Positions 7,011-15,392 of a DNA stretch of 46,037 nt are shown one piece after another. The position numbers and the translations under genes were made by a program. Source of the DNA: Prochloraceae cyanobacterium (GTDB lineage Bacteria > Cyanobacteriota > Cyanobacteriia > Cyanobacteriales > JASJDA01); assembly GCA_030065755.1 (NCBI GenBank), contig JASJDA010000055.1:1-46037 (forward strand), read 5' to 3'. The notes beneath the pieces are model-generated. The model worked only from the letters and a program-made list of their open reading frames with translations, had not been told where the DNA came from and searched no databases. Every line of letters begins with the position of its first letter. Within the stretch, counting starts at the first letter, position 1.

Positions 7011-8840
7011 ATGGCATCGTTTCGAGATCTCCTCGTTTACTATCGCAATTACAAGGCGATCGCTATTATTAGCATAGCCGCATCCAGTATCTTTGAAATC
7101 GTCGATCTAATAGTTCCCTACGCTATTGGACAAATTCTCAATGTACTTTCAAATCAACAAATAGATAAACCGCTTCAGATCCTAATCGATCGAGTTGGTA
7201 ATATAACCAATTTAGCTGAAGGCAAACCCCTATCTCTAGGAGTGATACTAGGGATAATATTTCTAGTAACAGTAGTAAGAGCGCCGATCCAACCCTGGAT
7301 AGGAGCTTGGTTTCACTGGGAAATTGCTTTGCGATCGCGTCGCGACCATACCAGAAGAGCGATCGCTAAAATCCTAACTCTACCTTTAGAATTTTACGAC
7401 GAAAATAACCCAGGTCGGATAGCAGGACGTTTAGCAAGAGGGATCTCCAACCACACCTGGACTTATCCAGAAATCGCGGGACAACTAATTCCCAAATTAA
7501 TGCGAGTCCTGGGGATTTTTGTAGTTATTTTGCTAATCGAAAAGTGGATAGCGATCGCCTTTCTAATTTCATTTATTTTCATCCTGGGTTTCAGTATGAA
7601 AAATCTTCGCTTTTTGATCCACCAAGAAGAAATATTAGACAGATACCAAGAAAACACTGAAAGCCGTACTTCTGAAATTATCACCAATATCAAAACAGTC
7701 AAAGCTTTTGCCACAGAAGCTAACGAATTAAAGCGCCAAAGACAGCGACTAGAGCGAGAATATAAAATAGTAATTCATCGCATTCACAAAGGTTATGTCA
7801 AACTAGCTACTTGGGAAAGGACGATAATTCAATTTTGCGTATTTGCCATATTGCTGTTAACCCTAATCTCAACTTTAAGAGGAGAAATTTCTCTAGGACA
7901 CTTTATTACCACCCTGACAGTATCGAGTATGGCATACTCAGAACTCGAACCGATCGCCCAATTAGCAGAAGTTTTTGCTCGTCGTTATGCTTCAATGATT
8001 CGTTTCCACGAGTTTATGCAGCTACCTGTGGGTAAAGATGCTGGTAGTATTGCTTTAAAACAGTTGTCCTCTAACTCTTATAAATTTACTGGCAAGATTG
8101 AATTGAGTGGGGTTAGTTTCGGTTACGATTCTAAACGCCTAGTTTTGCGGGAGATCGATCTTGTAGTCGAACCCTATCAAACTGTAGCCTTAGTCGGTCG
8201 ATCGGGTTCTGGTAAATCTACTTTAGTCAAACTTTTCTTCCGTTATTTCGATCCCCTTTCCGGTCGCATTTTCATCGACGGTCAAGACATTACCACTCTA
8301 GATATTACCCGCTATCGCCAGCGCTTGGCGATCGTCCATCAAGAGGTAGATATTTTTAACGGTACGGTACTGGATAATTTGATGTATGGCAACCCTAAAG
8401 TTAGTTTTGAACAAGTAGAGAAAGCTTGTCACATCGCCAAAGTCGATGAATTTATCCACGATTTACCCAACAGTTATTACACCATAGTAGGAGAAAGAGG
8501 AGTAAGATTATCTGGAGGTCAGCGACAGCGATTGGGTATTGCCAGAGCATTAATTGTCGATCCAGATATTTTGGTGTTTGACGAAGCAACTTCTAGCTTA
8601 GATTACGAATCAGAGCGATCGATCCAATTAGCAATGCGATCGATTCTCGGTACTCGTACTACTATAATTATTGCCCATCGTCTCAGCACCATTCGGGAAG
8701 CCGATAAAATTGTAGTTCTCGATTCCGGACGTATTGTAGAAGTAGGCAGTCACGATGAATTATTATCTCAGCAAGGGATTTATCATCGCTTGCACTCTTT
8801 ACAAGAGACTGGAGCTGGTTGTGACATACTCCCACACTGA
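7011..8840 (+). CDS. ABC exporter, fused permease-ATPase half transporter
   Basis: A 609-residue type I ABC exporter. The N-terminal ~330 residues form the transmembrane domain, with hydrophobic segments near residues 15-40, 80-100, 165-200 and 275-295. The C-terminal nucleotide-binding domain has Walker A GRSGSGKST, a Q-loop in AIVHQEVDIF, signature LSGGQRQRLGIARAL, Walker B ILVFDEATSSLD and the switch His in IIAHRLS. All catalytic residues are present, so it should be active as a homodimer or with a second half transporter. Lipids, drugs or peptides are possible substrates; the sequence does not decide. GGAGG lies about 9 bases ahead of the ATG. It stands alone as a transcription unit on the plus strand. 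Confidence 0.9.
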   Translation: MASFRDLLVYYRNYKAIAIISIAASSIFEIVDLIVPYAIGQILNVLSNQQIDKPLQILIDRVGNITNLAEGKPLSLGVILGIIFLVTVVRAPIQPWIGAWFHWEIALRSRRDHTRRAIAKILTLPLEFYDENNPGRIAGRLARGISNHTWTYPEIAGQLIPKLMRVLGIFVVILLIEKWIAIAFLISFIFILGFSMKNLRFLIHQEEILDRYQENTESRTSEIITNIKTVKAFATEANELKRQRQRLEREYKIVIHRIHKGYVKLATWERTIIQFCVFAILLLTLISTLRGEISLGHFITTLTVSSMAYSELEPIAQLAEVFARRYASMIRFHEFMQLPVGKDAGSIALKQLSSNSYKFTGKIELSGVSFGYDSKRLVLREIDLVVEPYQTVALVGRSGSGKSTLVKLFFRYFDPLSGRIFIDGQDITTLDITRYRQRLAIVHQEVDIFNGTVLDNLMYGNPKVSFEQVEKACHIAKVDEFIHDLPNSYYTIVGERGVRLSGGQRQRLGIARALIVDPDILVFDEATSSLDYESERSIQLAMRSILGTRTTIIIAHRLSTIREADKIVVLDSGRIVEVGSHDELLSQQGIYHRLHSLQETGAGCDILPH

Positions 8841-9058
8841 ATTCTTCGATATCTTCCACAAATTACAAGGTGCAAAATATGGGTAGGCTATATTTGTCTC
8901 CGAGGGCGATCGCACCTCCGTTTCTGCCCTTTGTTGAAACGGTTGAGATCGAGCAAAATTCTGGTAAAGTCCCTAAACATAAGCTTTACATTGAGATAGC
9001 ATATAATGTGGCATATTTTGAGACGACTGTGAATAGCTAAAAAAACTGAGAGGTGAAC

Positions 9059-9475
9059 GTGGATCGTCGTGAATTTTTAAACTGGGTTGGAGTTGGTGCA
9101 TTAGCAAGTTATCTACCAGTAGCGATCGCTGCTTGTTCTAACCAAACCCAAAGTGAACTAAAAACAGACGCAGAAGGATTTTTAGCAGTTGGGACTGTAG
9201 CGGACTTAGATGCAAAAGGCGAACTTGTCGATAAGAAGAACAAAATAATCGTAGTTCGCAACCCAGAAGACAACAAAATATTAGCAGTTAATCCCGAATG
9301 TACCCACCGACAATGTATTGTGGACTGGAAAGCAGAGGGTAAAAAGTTTGAGTGTTCCTGTCACGGCTCTCAATTTGCTGCAGATGGTAAAGTCTTAAAA
9401 GACCCCGCTCAAAAACCTTTATCTAGCTACGAAGTTAAAGAAAAAGACAATTCAATTTTAGTCAAAGTGGGTTAA
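9059..9475 (+). CDS. Small Rieske [2Fe-2S] protein with Tat-type/lipoprotein signal
   Basis: A 138-residue Rieske iron-sulfur protein, probably an electron carrier on the periplasmic face of a membrane. The N-terminus MDRREFLNWVGVGALA has a twin-arginine pair before a hydrophobic stretch that ends in IAAC, a possible lipobox (Cys26). Cluster motifs are CTHRQC (Cys81, His83) and CSCHGS (Cys99, His102); the extra cysteines (Cys86, Cys101) allow the disulfide typical of bc1/b6f-type Rieske proteins. Its size and signal resemble the cyanobacterial PetC3 type rather than the main b6f subunit PetC1, and no petA is adjacent. The GTG at 9059 is preferred over the GTG at 9053, because GAGAGG sits immediately before it at a usable distance. 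Confidence 0.85.
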   Translation: MDRREFLNWVGVGALASYLPVAIAACSNQTQSELKTDAEGFLAVGTVADLDAKGELVDKKNKIIVVRNPEDNKILAVNPECTHRQCIVDWKAEGKKFECSCHGSQFAADGKVLKDPAQKPLSSYEVKEKDNSILVKVG

Positions 9476-9617
9476 CTTTTTGGTAAGAGCTCGAAAAGGA
9501 CTTATCTAGGGGGAAAGAAAGACAAAGATCTCTTTTCTCCTCTTTTACTCATTGCGTAAAAATTTATCCTAGATAAAATAGGGGAAGCTTTTATAAAAAT
9601 GATGTTTGAGGAAATAA

Positions 9618-10631
9618 ATGGCAATACAAATACAACAAGCTGTAGAAGTAGGTAAATACTTGGTTAAGCAGCGTCTTTTACGTCGCAAGCGCTTTCCCCT
9701 AGTCTTGATGTTAGAACCTCTATTTCGCTGTAATTTAGCTTGTAGCGGTTGTGGTAAAATCCAGCATCCTACCGAAATACTCAAACGCAATCTTACCCCC
9801 GAAGAGTGCTTTGCTGCTGCAGAAGAATGCGGCGCGCCAGTTGTTTCTATTCCAGGAGGAGAACCCTTACTACACCCCCAAATCGACGAAATTGTCAATG
9901 GGTTGGTAAAACGGAAAAAATTTGTTTACCTCTGTACTAATGGTTTGTTATTAGAAAAAAGTTTAGATAAATTTGAACCCTCTCCTTACTTAACTTTTAG
10001 CGTCCATTTAGATGGGTTGCGAGACTTACACGACAAATGCGTCGATCGCGAAGGTGTTTTTGATATCGCCATTGAAGCTATTAAAGCTGCTAAAGCAAAA
10101 GGATTTAGAGTAACTACTAATACCACAGTGTTTGAGGGAGCAGATCCCAAACAAATGCAAGAATTCTTTGACTTCGTAGACAGTCTGGGAATTGACGGAA
10201 TGATGATTTCTCCAGGCTACAGCTACGAATGGGCGCCAGATCAAGAGAATTTTCTCCAAAAAGAACGGACCAAAGCACTATTTAAAGAAATTTTAGCTCC
10301 CTTTAAAGCTGGAAACAAACAGTGGAATTTCAACCACAATCCTCTATTTTTAGATTTTCTTATAGGTGAAGAAGATTATGAATGTACCCCTTGGGGAAGT
10401 CCTAGTTACAGCGTTTTAGGTTGGCAAAAACCCTGCTACCTTCTCAATGAAGGTCACTATAGCAGTTATAAAGAACTCATACAAAAAACTGACTGGGACA
10501 ACTACGGTCGCGCTAGTGGCAATCCAAAATGTGCTGATTGTATGGTACATTGCGGTTACGAACCTACTGCCGCAATGGAAGCCATGAAACCACAAAATGT
10601 AGGAAAATCCCTCAGTACTATATTTGGCTAA
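9618..10631 (+). CDS. hpnH: HpnH, hopanoid adenosylhopane radical-SAM enzyme
   Basis: Radical-SAM enzyme (337 aa) that adds a 5'-deoxyadenosyl group to diploptene, giving adenosylhopane, the first committed step to side-chain-extended hopanoids. The radical-SAM cysteines are in [13 protein letters not shown] (Cys38, Cys42, Cys45), followed by the GGEPLLHP motif. Family hallmarks are visible at CTNGLLLE, the DGxxDxHD-type segment and the C-terminal cysteines in [15 protein letters not shown]. Length matches the family. The Rieske gene lies 140 bp upstream on the same strand; no squalene-hopene cyclase is in the window. A hairpin follows the stop. Confidence 0.93.
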   Translation: MAIQIQQAVEVGKYLVKQRLLRRKRFPLVLMLEPLFRCNLACSGCGKIQHPTEILKRNLTPEECFAAAEECGAPVVSIPGGEPLLHPQIDEIVNGLVKRKKFVYLCTNGLLLEKSLDKFEPSPYLTFSVHLDGLRDLHDKCVDREGVFDIAIEAIKAAKAKGFRVTTNTTVFEGADPKQMQEFFDFVDSLGIDGMMISPGYSYEWAPDQENFLQKERTKALFKEILAPFKAGNKQWNFNHNPLFLDFLIGEEDYECTPWGSPSYSVLGWQKPCYLLNEGHYSSYKELIQKTDWDNYGRASGNPKCADCMVHCGYEPTAAMEAMKPQNVGKSLSTIFG

Positions 10632-10650
10632 TTCCAGGTTTTTAAATATT

Positions 10651-10674
10651 AGCCCTATGTTCGATCGTAGGGCT
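10651..10674 (+). terminator. Hairpin after hpnH
   Basis: AGCCCTA (10651-10657) and TAGGGCT (10668-10674) form a perfect 7-bp stem around a 10-base loop, 20 bases after the hpnH stop. It is followed by ATTTCATT, a weak T-rich tail, so intrinsic termination is likely. Confidence 0.6.
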
Positions 10675-10797
10675 ATTTCATTCTAAATGGTCGATCTTGT
10701 TTGTGTTGCGAGATAGTTTAGTCTGTCGATTATTAACTAATACCAATTTTCAAAACCGATCGCAGTACAATTTAAAAGGCAAAAATTCTCTCTCCAG

Positions 10798-11754
10798 ATG
10801 ACTCGATACCTGCTCAAGCGGTTATTAACTTCTCTACCCACTCTGATTGTTATTAGTGTTGTTATATTTACTATTTTGGCGATCGCTCCTGGAGATCCCT
10901 TATCGGGGTTAGCAAGCAATCCTTCATTTACAGCAGAAGTGCGTGAAAATATCCGCAGAACTCTAGGTTTAGACCAACCAGTTTACATTCGCTATTTTAA
11001 ATGGGCTTGGGCATTTATTCGAGGAGATATGGGCTATTCTTTTACCAGTCGCAGCCCTGTTTTCGAGCTAATTTTGCAACGTTTACCTACAACTTTGTGG
11101 GTAGTTGGTTCAGCCTACATAATAGCAATGCTAATTGCTTTTCCCTTGGGCATTATTTCCGCCCTCAAGCGTTATTCTTGGATAGATCAAATCGCCACTA
11201 CTTTTGCCTTTCTGGGAATTTCCATACCCCCTTTCTTTACTGGTTTATTGTTGATTATTATTTTCAGCGTTCAGCTCAATTGGTTGCCTTTTATCTACAA
11301 CAGCACCCTCGAAGTAAATGACTGGGGAAGTTTTTTAGCTCAGATCCAGCAATCGATTATGCCTGTATGCGTGTTAGCATTGTTTTTTAGTGCGAAATTG
11401 ATGCGGTTTATTCGCTCTTCGGTGACAGAAGAATTAACTCAAGACTACGTGCGCACCGCTTATGCTAAAGGTTTAGATAAATTTGCGATCGTCAAGAAGC
11501 ATATTTTACGCAATGCGATGATTCCCGTAGTCACATTGATAGCTTTGGATGTTCCTAGTATTTTTACAGGAGCCTTAATTACAGAACAAGTATTTCGCGT
11601 ACCTGGAATTGGTGCATTGCTAATTGAATCGATAAATCGCAGCGATACCCCTGTAGTGATGGCAATTACTTTTATCTACGCCATATTGATTGTATTTTTT
11701 AATTTGGTTGCCGATCTAGCATACGGTATTTTAGACCCGCGAGTTAGATATTAA
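10798..11754 (+). CDS. Oligopeptide/dipeptide-type ABC transporter permease (DppB/OppB family)
   Basis: A 318-residue inner-membrane permease with about six transmembrane helices. The N-terminal MTRYLLKRLLTSLPTLIVIS and the early PGDPL motif are typical of the DppB/OppB family. The cytoplasmic EAA-type loop reads YVRTAYAKGLDKFAIVKKH, followed by LRNAMIPVV and the terminal LDPRVRY. It should pair with a DppC-like permease, two ATPases and a periplasmic binding protein, none of which is here; scattered subunits are common in cyanobacteria. Substrate is most likely peptides, but nickel or other small solutes cannot be excluded. Confidence 0.88.
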   Translation: MTRYLLKRLLTSLPTLIVISVVIFTILAIAPGDPLSGLASNPSFTAEVRENIRRTLGLDQPVYIRYFKWAWAFIRGDMGYSFTSRSPVFELILQRLPTTLWVVGSAYIIAMLIAFPLGIISALKRYSWIDQIATTFAFLGISIPPFFTGLLLIIIFSVQLNWLPFIYNSTLEVNDWGSFLAQIQQSIMPVCVLALFFSAKLMRFIRSSVTEELTQDYVRTAYAKGLDKFAIVKKHILRNAMIPVVTLIALDVPSIFTGALITEQVFRVPGIGALLIESINRSDTPVVMAITFIYAILIVFFNLVADLAYGILDPRVRY

Positions 11755-11756
11755 AT

Positions 11757-11846
11757 GCTGTTGGCTGTTGGCTGTTGGCTATCTGTTATTCTCCTCTACT
11801 CCCCCTGCTCCCCACTCTCCCCCTCTCCCCCTCTCCCCCTCTCCCA
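11757..11846. repeat. TGTTGGC heptads and polypyrimidine tract
   Basis: Three TGTTGGC heptads directly after the permease stop lead into a CCCTCTCC tract, the same composite as upstream of menA. The rest of the gap to 12034 is AT-rich, with no recognisable element. Confidence 0.8.
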
Positions 11847-12034
11847 CTTTCCTCAGATTTTCGATAAAATTTAATTGTTTTTTTGGTTAAAAATTGTTAT
11901 GTAATTTCTACCATTAGGCTTTAAAAAAGTGCTGTTGTAGAAATCCCAATTGAAACGAACTTAAATAAGTCCAATTAATTTGGTTATTTATTCTCTTATA
12001 AACCGTAAAATATTAAAAAACTCAATAATATAAT

Positions 12035-12409
12035 ATGCCAGAAAACCAAGTTCGGGTAACTATTACTCTGTCAGATCCCGAATTAAAGGAAGAAGAATTA
12101 CTTAAAGCCGTCAAAAATTTACAGTCAGAAGCCGATAATATTCAAGGAGTTGAAGCTGACTTAATCTCGATCGCAGAAGCACCACCAGGGTCTAAAAGTT
12201 TGGGGACTTTCCTAATCGATACATTTAAAGCAGTAGTAAATATCAAAAAGCTTCCGAATTTGCTCAAAACGCTCTCTCATCGCCTCATTGGAGGGCAAAA
12301 GATTAAAATCAAAGCCGAAGGGAATAACAGAAAACTAGACATCGAAGTCGGTAGCCCCGAAGACGTAGCCAAGATAATGCCAGAAATCGACAAGTTTATC
12401 AACGGCTAG
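12035..12409 (+). CDS. EACC1-like small protein (effector-associated constant component)
   Basis: A 124-residue cytosolic protein resembling EACC1, a domain described as a constant partner of variable effector genes in predicted NTP-dependent conflict systems. The features I rely on are a beta strand/helix start (VRVTITLSDPELKEEELL), a central PPGSKS turn (related proteins have a P-x-G-A-K-S-like motif), an amphipathic helix, and two C-terminal strands followed by a helix (IKIKAEGNNRKLDIEVGSPE...). It has no signal peptide or catalytic motif. It ends 10 bp before the caspase-like gene, whose Shine-Dalgarno AGGAG overlaps its stop, so the two are almost certainly co-expressed. Its biochemical role is unknown; a regulator or adaptor of the protease is inferred. 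Confidence 0.65.
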   Translation: MPENQVRVTITLSDPELKEEELLKAVKNLQSEADNIQGVEADLISIAEAPPGSKSLGTFLIDTFKAVVNIKKLPNLLKTLSHRLIGGQKIKIKAEGNNRKLDIEVGSPEDVAKIMPEIDKFING

Positions 12410-12419
12410 GAGTGGGCTA

Positions 12420-14744
12420 GTGGTTAAGATAGGCTTGTTAGTTGGAGTTAGCGAATATCGATCGGGGTTTGAGCCTCTTGCTAGTCCAGTCAAGGATGTT
12501 GAGAAAATGCAAGAGGTATTGCTAAACCTAGAAATAGGCGGATTTAGTGACGTGAAACTATTAGAAAATCCGACTCGACAGCAAATGGAAGAAGCTATTT
12601 TCGATCTATTTGCCGATCGCCAACCTGACGATCTGGTGCTATTCTACTTCTCAGGTCATGGAATCAAAGATCGCGATCTTAACTTCTATCTCGCCACTTC
12701 AGACACTCGTAAGAACAAAAATAGGATTCTCGTAACACCTACTGCTGTTGCTGCAAGTTTTTTGCAAACTCAAATGACCAAAAGTCGATCGCAGCGAGAG
12801 ATAATTATTCTAGATTGTTGCTTCAGTGGTTCTTTTGCTAAAGGATTAAAAGTAAAAGGAGAAGTAGATAGTATCGAAGCACAGTTGGGAGGTAAAGGAA
12901 GGGCTATTTTCACTTCTTCAAGTTCCGCTGAGGTATCTTTTGAGCAAGAAGATAAAGATCTCTCTATTTATACTCGCTATTTAGTCGAAGGTATCGAAAC
13001 TGGTGCAGCTGACATTAATAGAGATGGCTTCATTGATGCGGATGAATTGCATCAATATGTTTCCTCAAAAGTTCGAGAAACTTCTCCTGACATGACTCCA
13101 CAATTTTATCCAGTACAGGAAGGTTTTAAAATTTATTTGGCACGATCGCCTTTTAATGTTCTCAAGCTAGAATACCGCAAGGAAGTCGATGGCGTGGTTA
13201 TTCAAGATAAAGGAAAAATCGATTATCTCAACCGTATTTACTTGGACGAATTAAGGACAAAACTTGGTTTATCTGATGATGAAGCAAAAGCGATCGAGAC
13301 TGAAGCGATCGAACTTTATCCCAAGCGTCAGAAAAAGTTGCAGCGTTATCGAGAAGCTTTTTCTAAAGCAATTCAGCAGCGTTATCCTCTTAGAGAGGAC
13401 GATCGAAACAAACTAAAGCGCATACAGAAAATTTTAGAACTCACAGATGAGGATGTAGGTGCGATCGAAACAAAATTTACACCCGATCGAAATATTGCCG
13501 ATCGTTCTAAGGAAAACAAAGATAATTCACAAATTCCTAAATCTCAGACTCTACCCATACCAATAAAAAATAATACTTCTTCTTCCGAGCAAAAAGTTAA
13601 GTCGTCTCTTAAACCACCCCCAGTATCATCTAAATATCGAACTGAAAAAATTGAACCGCAGAGACAACTGTCTAATGGTAGTGCTTCTGAAGTTGAATCG
13701 ATTCAAGAACAAGACAAATCCCCTTTAAAGCTTTTAACGCGGGGAAATTTCCTAAAACTAGCACTATTAACTTTTAGTGGGACGACTTTAGCTATTGTAG
13801 GTAAGAACTTATTCTCTCCTCCACTTGAGAAAAGGGTAGATCCTCCACCTCAGAAGTTTAAAGAAGGGAATTTAAAGGATTTTGAGTTTCCAGTAGTAAC
13901 TGTAGACGCAAAAGGTCAAGAAGTTAAGCGAGAACAAGGGAAAGCTCAGTATTTTACTCTTAGTCTAGGCAATGATGAGATCGCTCTAGATATGGTTTCT
14001 CTTCCTGGGGGTAAATTTATGATGGGAACCGAAGATGAGGAAATAGAAAGGCTAGTTAAAAAATTTAACTGGGATTGGTTTAGAAGCGAAAAACCACGAC
14101 ATTATGTTACTGTTGAGCCTTTCTTTATGAGTAAATTTCCAGTAACTCAAGAACAATGGAGACAAGTTGCTAAACTTCCTAAAATCGATCGCGATCTTGA
14201 ACAAAATTCATCTAATTTCAAAGGCGATAATCGTCCAGTAGAACGGGTTTCCTGGTATGATGCGGATGAGTTTTGTAAGCGCTTGTCAAAAGAAACAGGA
14301 AAAGAATATAGACTACCCAGTGAAGCAGAGTGGGAATATGCTTGTCGTGCTGGAACTACTACTCCATTTCATTTTGGCGAAACTATTACCAGCGAGCTAG
14401 CCAATTATAACGGTAATTATACTTATGCGTCTGAGCCAAAAGGAGAATATCGACAACAAACTACTCCTGTAGGCAAGTTTCCGCCCAATGCCTTTGGTTT
14501 ATATGATATGCATGGCAATGTCTGGGAATGGTGTGCTGATTATTGGCATGAGAATTATCAAAATGCTCCAAATGATGGTAAGCCTTGGCTTTCAGACTCT
14601 AGTAGCATGAAAGTAATACGCGGTGGTTCTTGGTTCGTCAATCCTAATGGCTGCCGTTCTGCGTCTCGCAACGATCCTGCGCGCGTCAACCGCCACTTCA
14701 ATTTCGGTTTTCGTGTTATGCGTGTCGCGTCCAGGACTACATAA
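12420..14744 (+). CDS. Caspase-like protease fused to FGE/C-type-lectin domain, putative DGR target
   Basis: A 774-residue multidomain protein. Residues 1-240 are a caspase-like (peptidase C14) domain with the catalytic dyad His80 in YFSGHG and Cys134 in DCCFSG. Inside it, residues 198-209 form a canonical EF-hand loop (DINRDGFIDADE), suggesting calcium control. Residues 266-356 are a charged helical region with two related motifs (LSDDEAKAIE, LTDEDVGAIE). A Ser/Pro-rich linker and one predicted membrane segment (about 443-463) follow. Residues 520-767 are a formylglycine-generating-enzyme-like domain (LPGGKFMMG, PVTQEQW, RLPSEAEWEYACRAG, GNVWEWCAD, RGGSWFVNP, GFRVM). In cyanobacteria this fold often serves as the variable ligand-binding domain of DGR targets. 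The GTG start is set by AGGAG at 12408-12412. A membrane-tethered, ligand-triggered cell-death protease is inferred. Confidence 0.88.
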   Translation: MVKIGLLVGVSEYRSGFEPLASPVKDVEKMQEVLLNLEIGGFSDVKLLENPTRQQMEEAIFDLFADRQPDDLVLFYFSGHGIKDRDLNFYLATSDTRKNKNRILVTPTAVAASFLQTQMTKSRSQREIIILDCCFSGSFAKGLKVKGEVDSIEAQLGGKGRAIFTSSSSAEVSFEQEDKDLSIYTRYLVEGIETGAADINRDGFIDADELHQYVSSKVRETSPDMTPQFYPVQEGFKIYLARSPFNVLKLEYRKEVDGVVIQDKGKIDYLNRIYLDELRTKLGLSDDEAKAIETEAIELYPKRQKKLQRYREAFSKAIQQRYPLREDDRNKLKRIQKILELTDEDVGAIETKFTPDRNIADRSKENKDNSQIPKSQTLPIPIKNNTSSSEQKVKSSLKPPPVSSKYRTEKIEPQRQLSNGSASEVESIQEQDKSPLKLLTRGNFLKLALLTFSGTTLAIVGKNLFSPPLEKRVDPPPQKFKEGNLKDFEFPVVTVDAKGQEVKREQGKAQYFTLSLGNDEIALDMVSLPGGKFMMGTEDEEIERLVKKFNWDWFRSEKPRHYVTVEPFFMSKFPVTQEQWRQVAKLPKIDRDLEQNSSNFKGDNRPVERVSWYDADEFCKRLSKETGKEYRLPSEAEWEYACRAGTTTPFHFGETITSELANYNGNYTYASEPKGEYRQQTTPVGKFPPNAFGLYDMHGNVWEWCADYWHENYQNAPNDGKPWLSDSSSMKVIRGGSWFVNPNGCRSASRNDPARVNRHFNFGFRVMRVASRTT
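14622..14735 (+). other. Candidate DGR variable region (VR)
   Basis: The 3' end of the caspase/FGE gene encodes GGSWFVNPNGCRSASR..., ending GFRVMRVASRTT. This is the scaffold where DGR targets carry adenine-directed hypervariable codons. The codons at positions usually Asn in such templates (TTC, GTC, GGC, TCT, GAT, GTC, CAC, TTC) all end in a pyrimidine, as expected if AAC/AAT template codons were mutated at their adenines. The tail after GFRV is GC-rich, as homing-initiation sequences are. No template repeat or reverse transcriptase was found in this window. Confidence 0.55.
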
Positions 14745-14782
14745 CCCTTTACCCTCTTCCCCTTTTTCCCTTTGCCTTTTTT

Positions 14783-14796
14783 CCGCCGTCAGGCGG
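14783..14796. repeat. GC hairpin with 4-base loop downstream of the variable region
   Basis: CCGCC (14783-14787), loop GTCA, GGCGG (14792-14796), about 40 bp after the caspase/FGE stop. DGR targets can have a hairpin or cruciform shortly after the variable region that aids homing. It may equally be a weak terminator, but no T-run follows on the plus strand. Confidence 0.35.
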
Positions 14797-14876
14797 ATCG
14801 ATTTTCCAATAAAATATTAAGTTTTATTAATTGAATGAAAGAATTATCGATCGCCTTATGCCAATTTCCCTTGTGT

Positions 14877-14935
14877 TTGCTACAAATAATTTCGAGTGGG
14901 AGAGGGGGGGAGGGGGAAGAGGATATGTAGCAATC
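14877..14935. repeat. Polypurine element bounded by TTTGCTACA/TGTAGCAAT (copy 1)
   Basis: A purine-rich core (GGGAGAGGGGGGGAGGG type) is bounded by TTTGCTACA and TGTAGCAAT, a terminal inverted repeat. With its flank (AATTTCCC at 14863) it is the inverse of the element at 15393-15494. Together the two bracket a small membrane-protein gene. Confidence 0.7.
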
Positions 14936-14951
14936 ATTTAGGAGTTTGGTA

Positions 14952-15302
14952 TTACGATCCTCTGAAACGCAAAGTAAAGCGCGAAATTGCCGGTATTTTG
15001 CCCAAAGAGGGATAAATAATTGCTATAAAATTAATAATCAGACAAGTGGTTCCCAATCCGATTAAGATAACACTAACTGAAGTGAATATCCCAATCGTCC
15101 ACCAGGTGAGGATGTGAAGAAATAGAGTGAGAGCAAAAAGATTTGCGAATGCAGCCGCCAAACGAATTTGAGAGAAGGGACGCATCAAAAATACTAAAAC
15201 GATCGTATTTAAGGTGAATATCAGGTTAATTGGTACGAGGAAAGCGCAAATAGCTACGCAGTTTTGGCGGGAAAATTCGCAAATAAGATTTATATCTAGC
15301 AT
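14952..15302 (-). CDS. Small predicted membrane protein, unknown function
   Basis: From ATG 15302 a 116-residue protein reads MLDINLICEFSRQNCVAICAFLVP and continues with three or four hydrophobic helices (about residues 17-38, 45-65, 70-95), ending in a short basic tail (SRFTLRFRGS). Internal Cys and Asn residues in the first segment look conserved from memory of similar cyanobacterial proteins, but I cannot name the family. The frame is open upstream to 15479 only because it runs through a pyrimidine repeat; that extension is rejected. Inverted polypurine elements flank it on both sides. Confidence 0.6.
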   Translation of the reverse strand: MLDINLICEFSRQNCVAICAFLVPINLIFTLNTIVLVFLMRPFSQIRLAAAFANLFALTLFLHILTWWTIGIFTSVSVILIGLGTTCLIINFIAIIYPSLGKIPAISRFTLRFRGS

Positions 15303-15392
15303 TTTCAAATAAATTTTGTCAATCGTGGTTTGTAAAGCCGTCTTAACTATTATCACCCAAATGCAACAGATTAATAGCAAATTCCGCCCATT

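Noticed and set aside
13978-14722. True formylglycine-generating (sulfatase-activating) enzyme
   Set aside because: The domain is fused to a caspase, no sulfatase is nearby, and the 3' end looks like a DGR-variable lectin-like fold; a binding role is more likely.
14623-14820. Plus-strand frame overlapping the end of the caspase/FGE gene
   Set aside because: It is in a different frame from the conserved GGSW...GFRV domain and has no start signal; a shadow of the real gene and the downstream pyrimidine tract.
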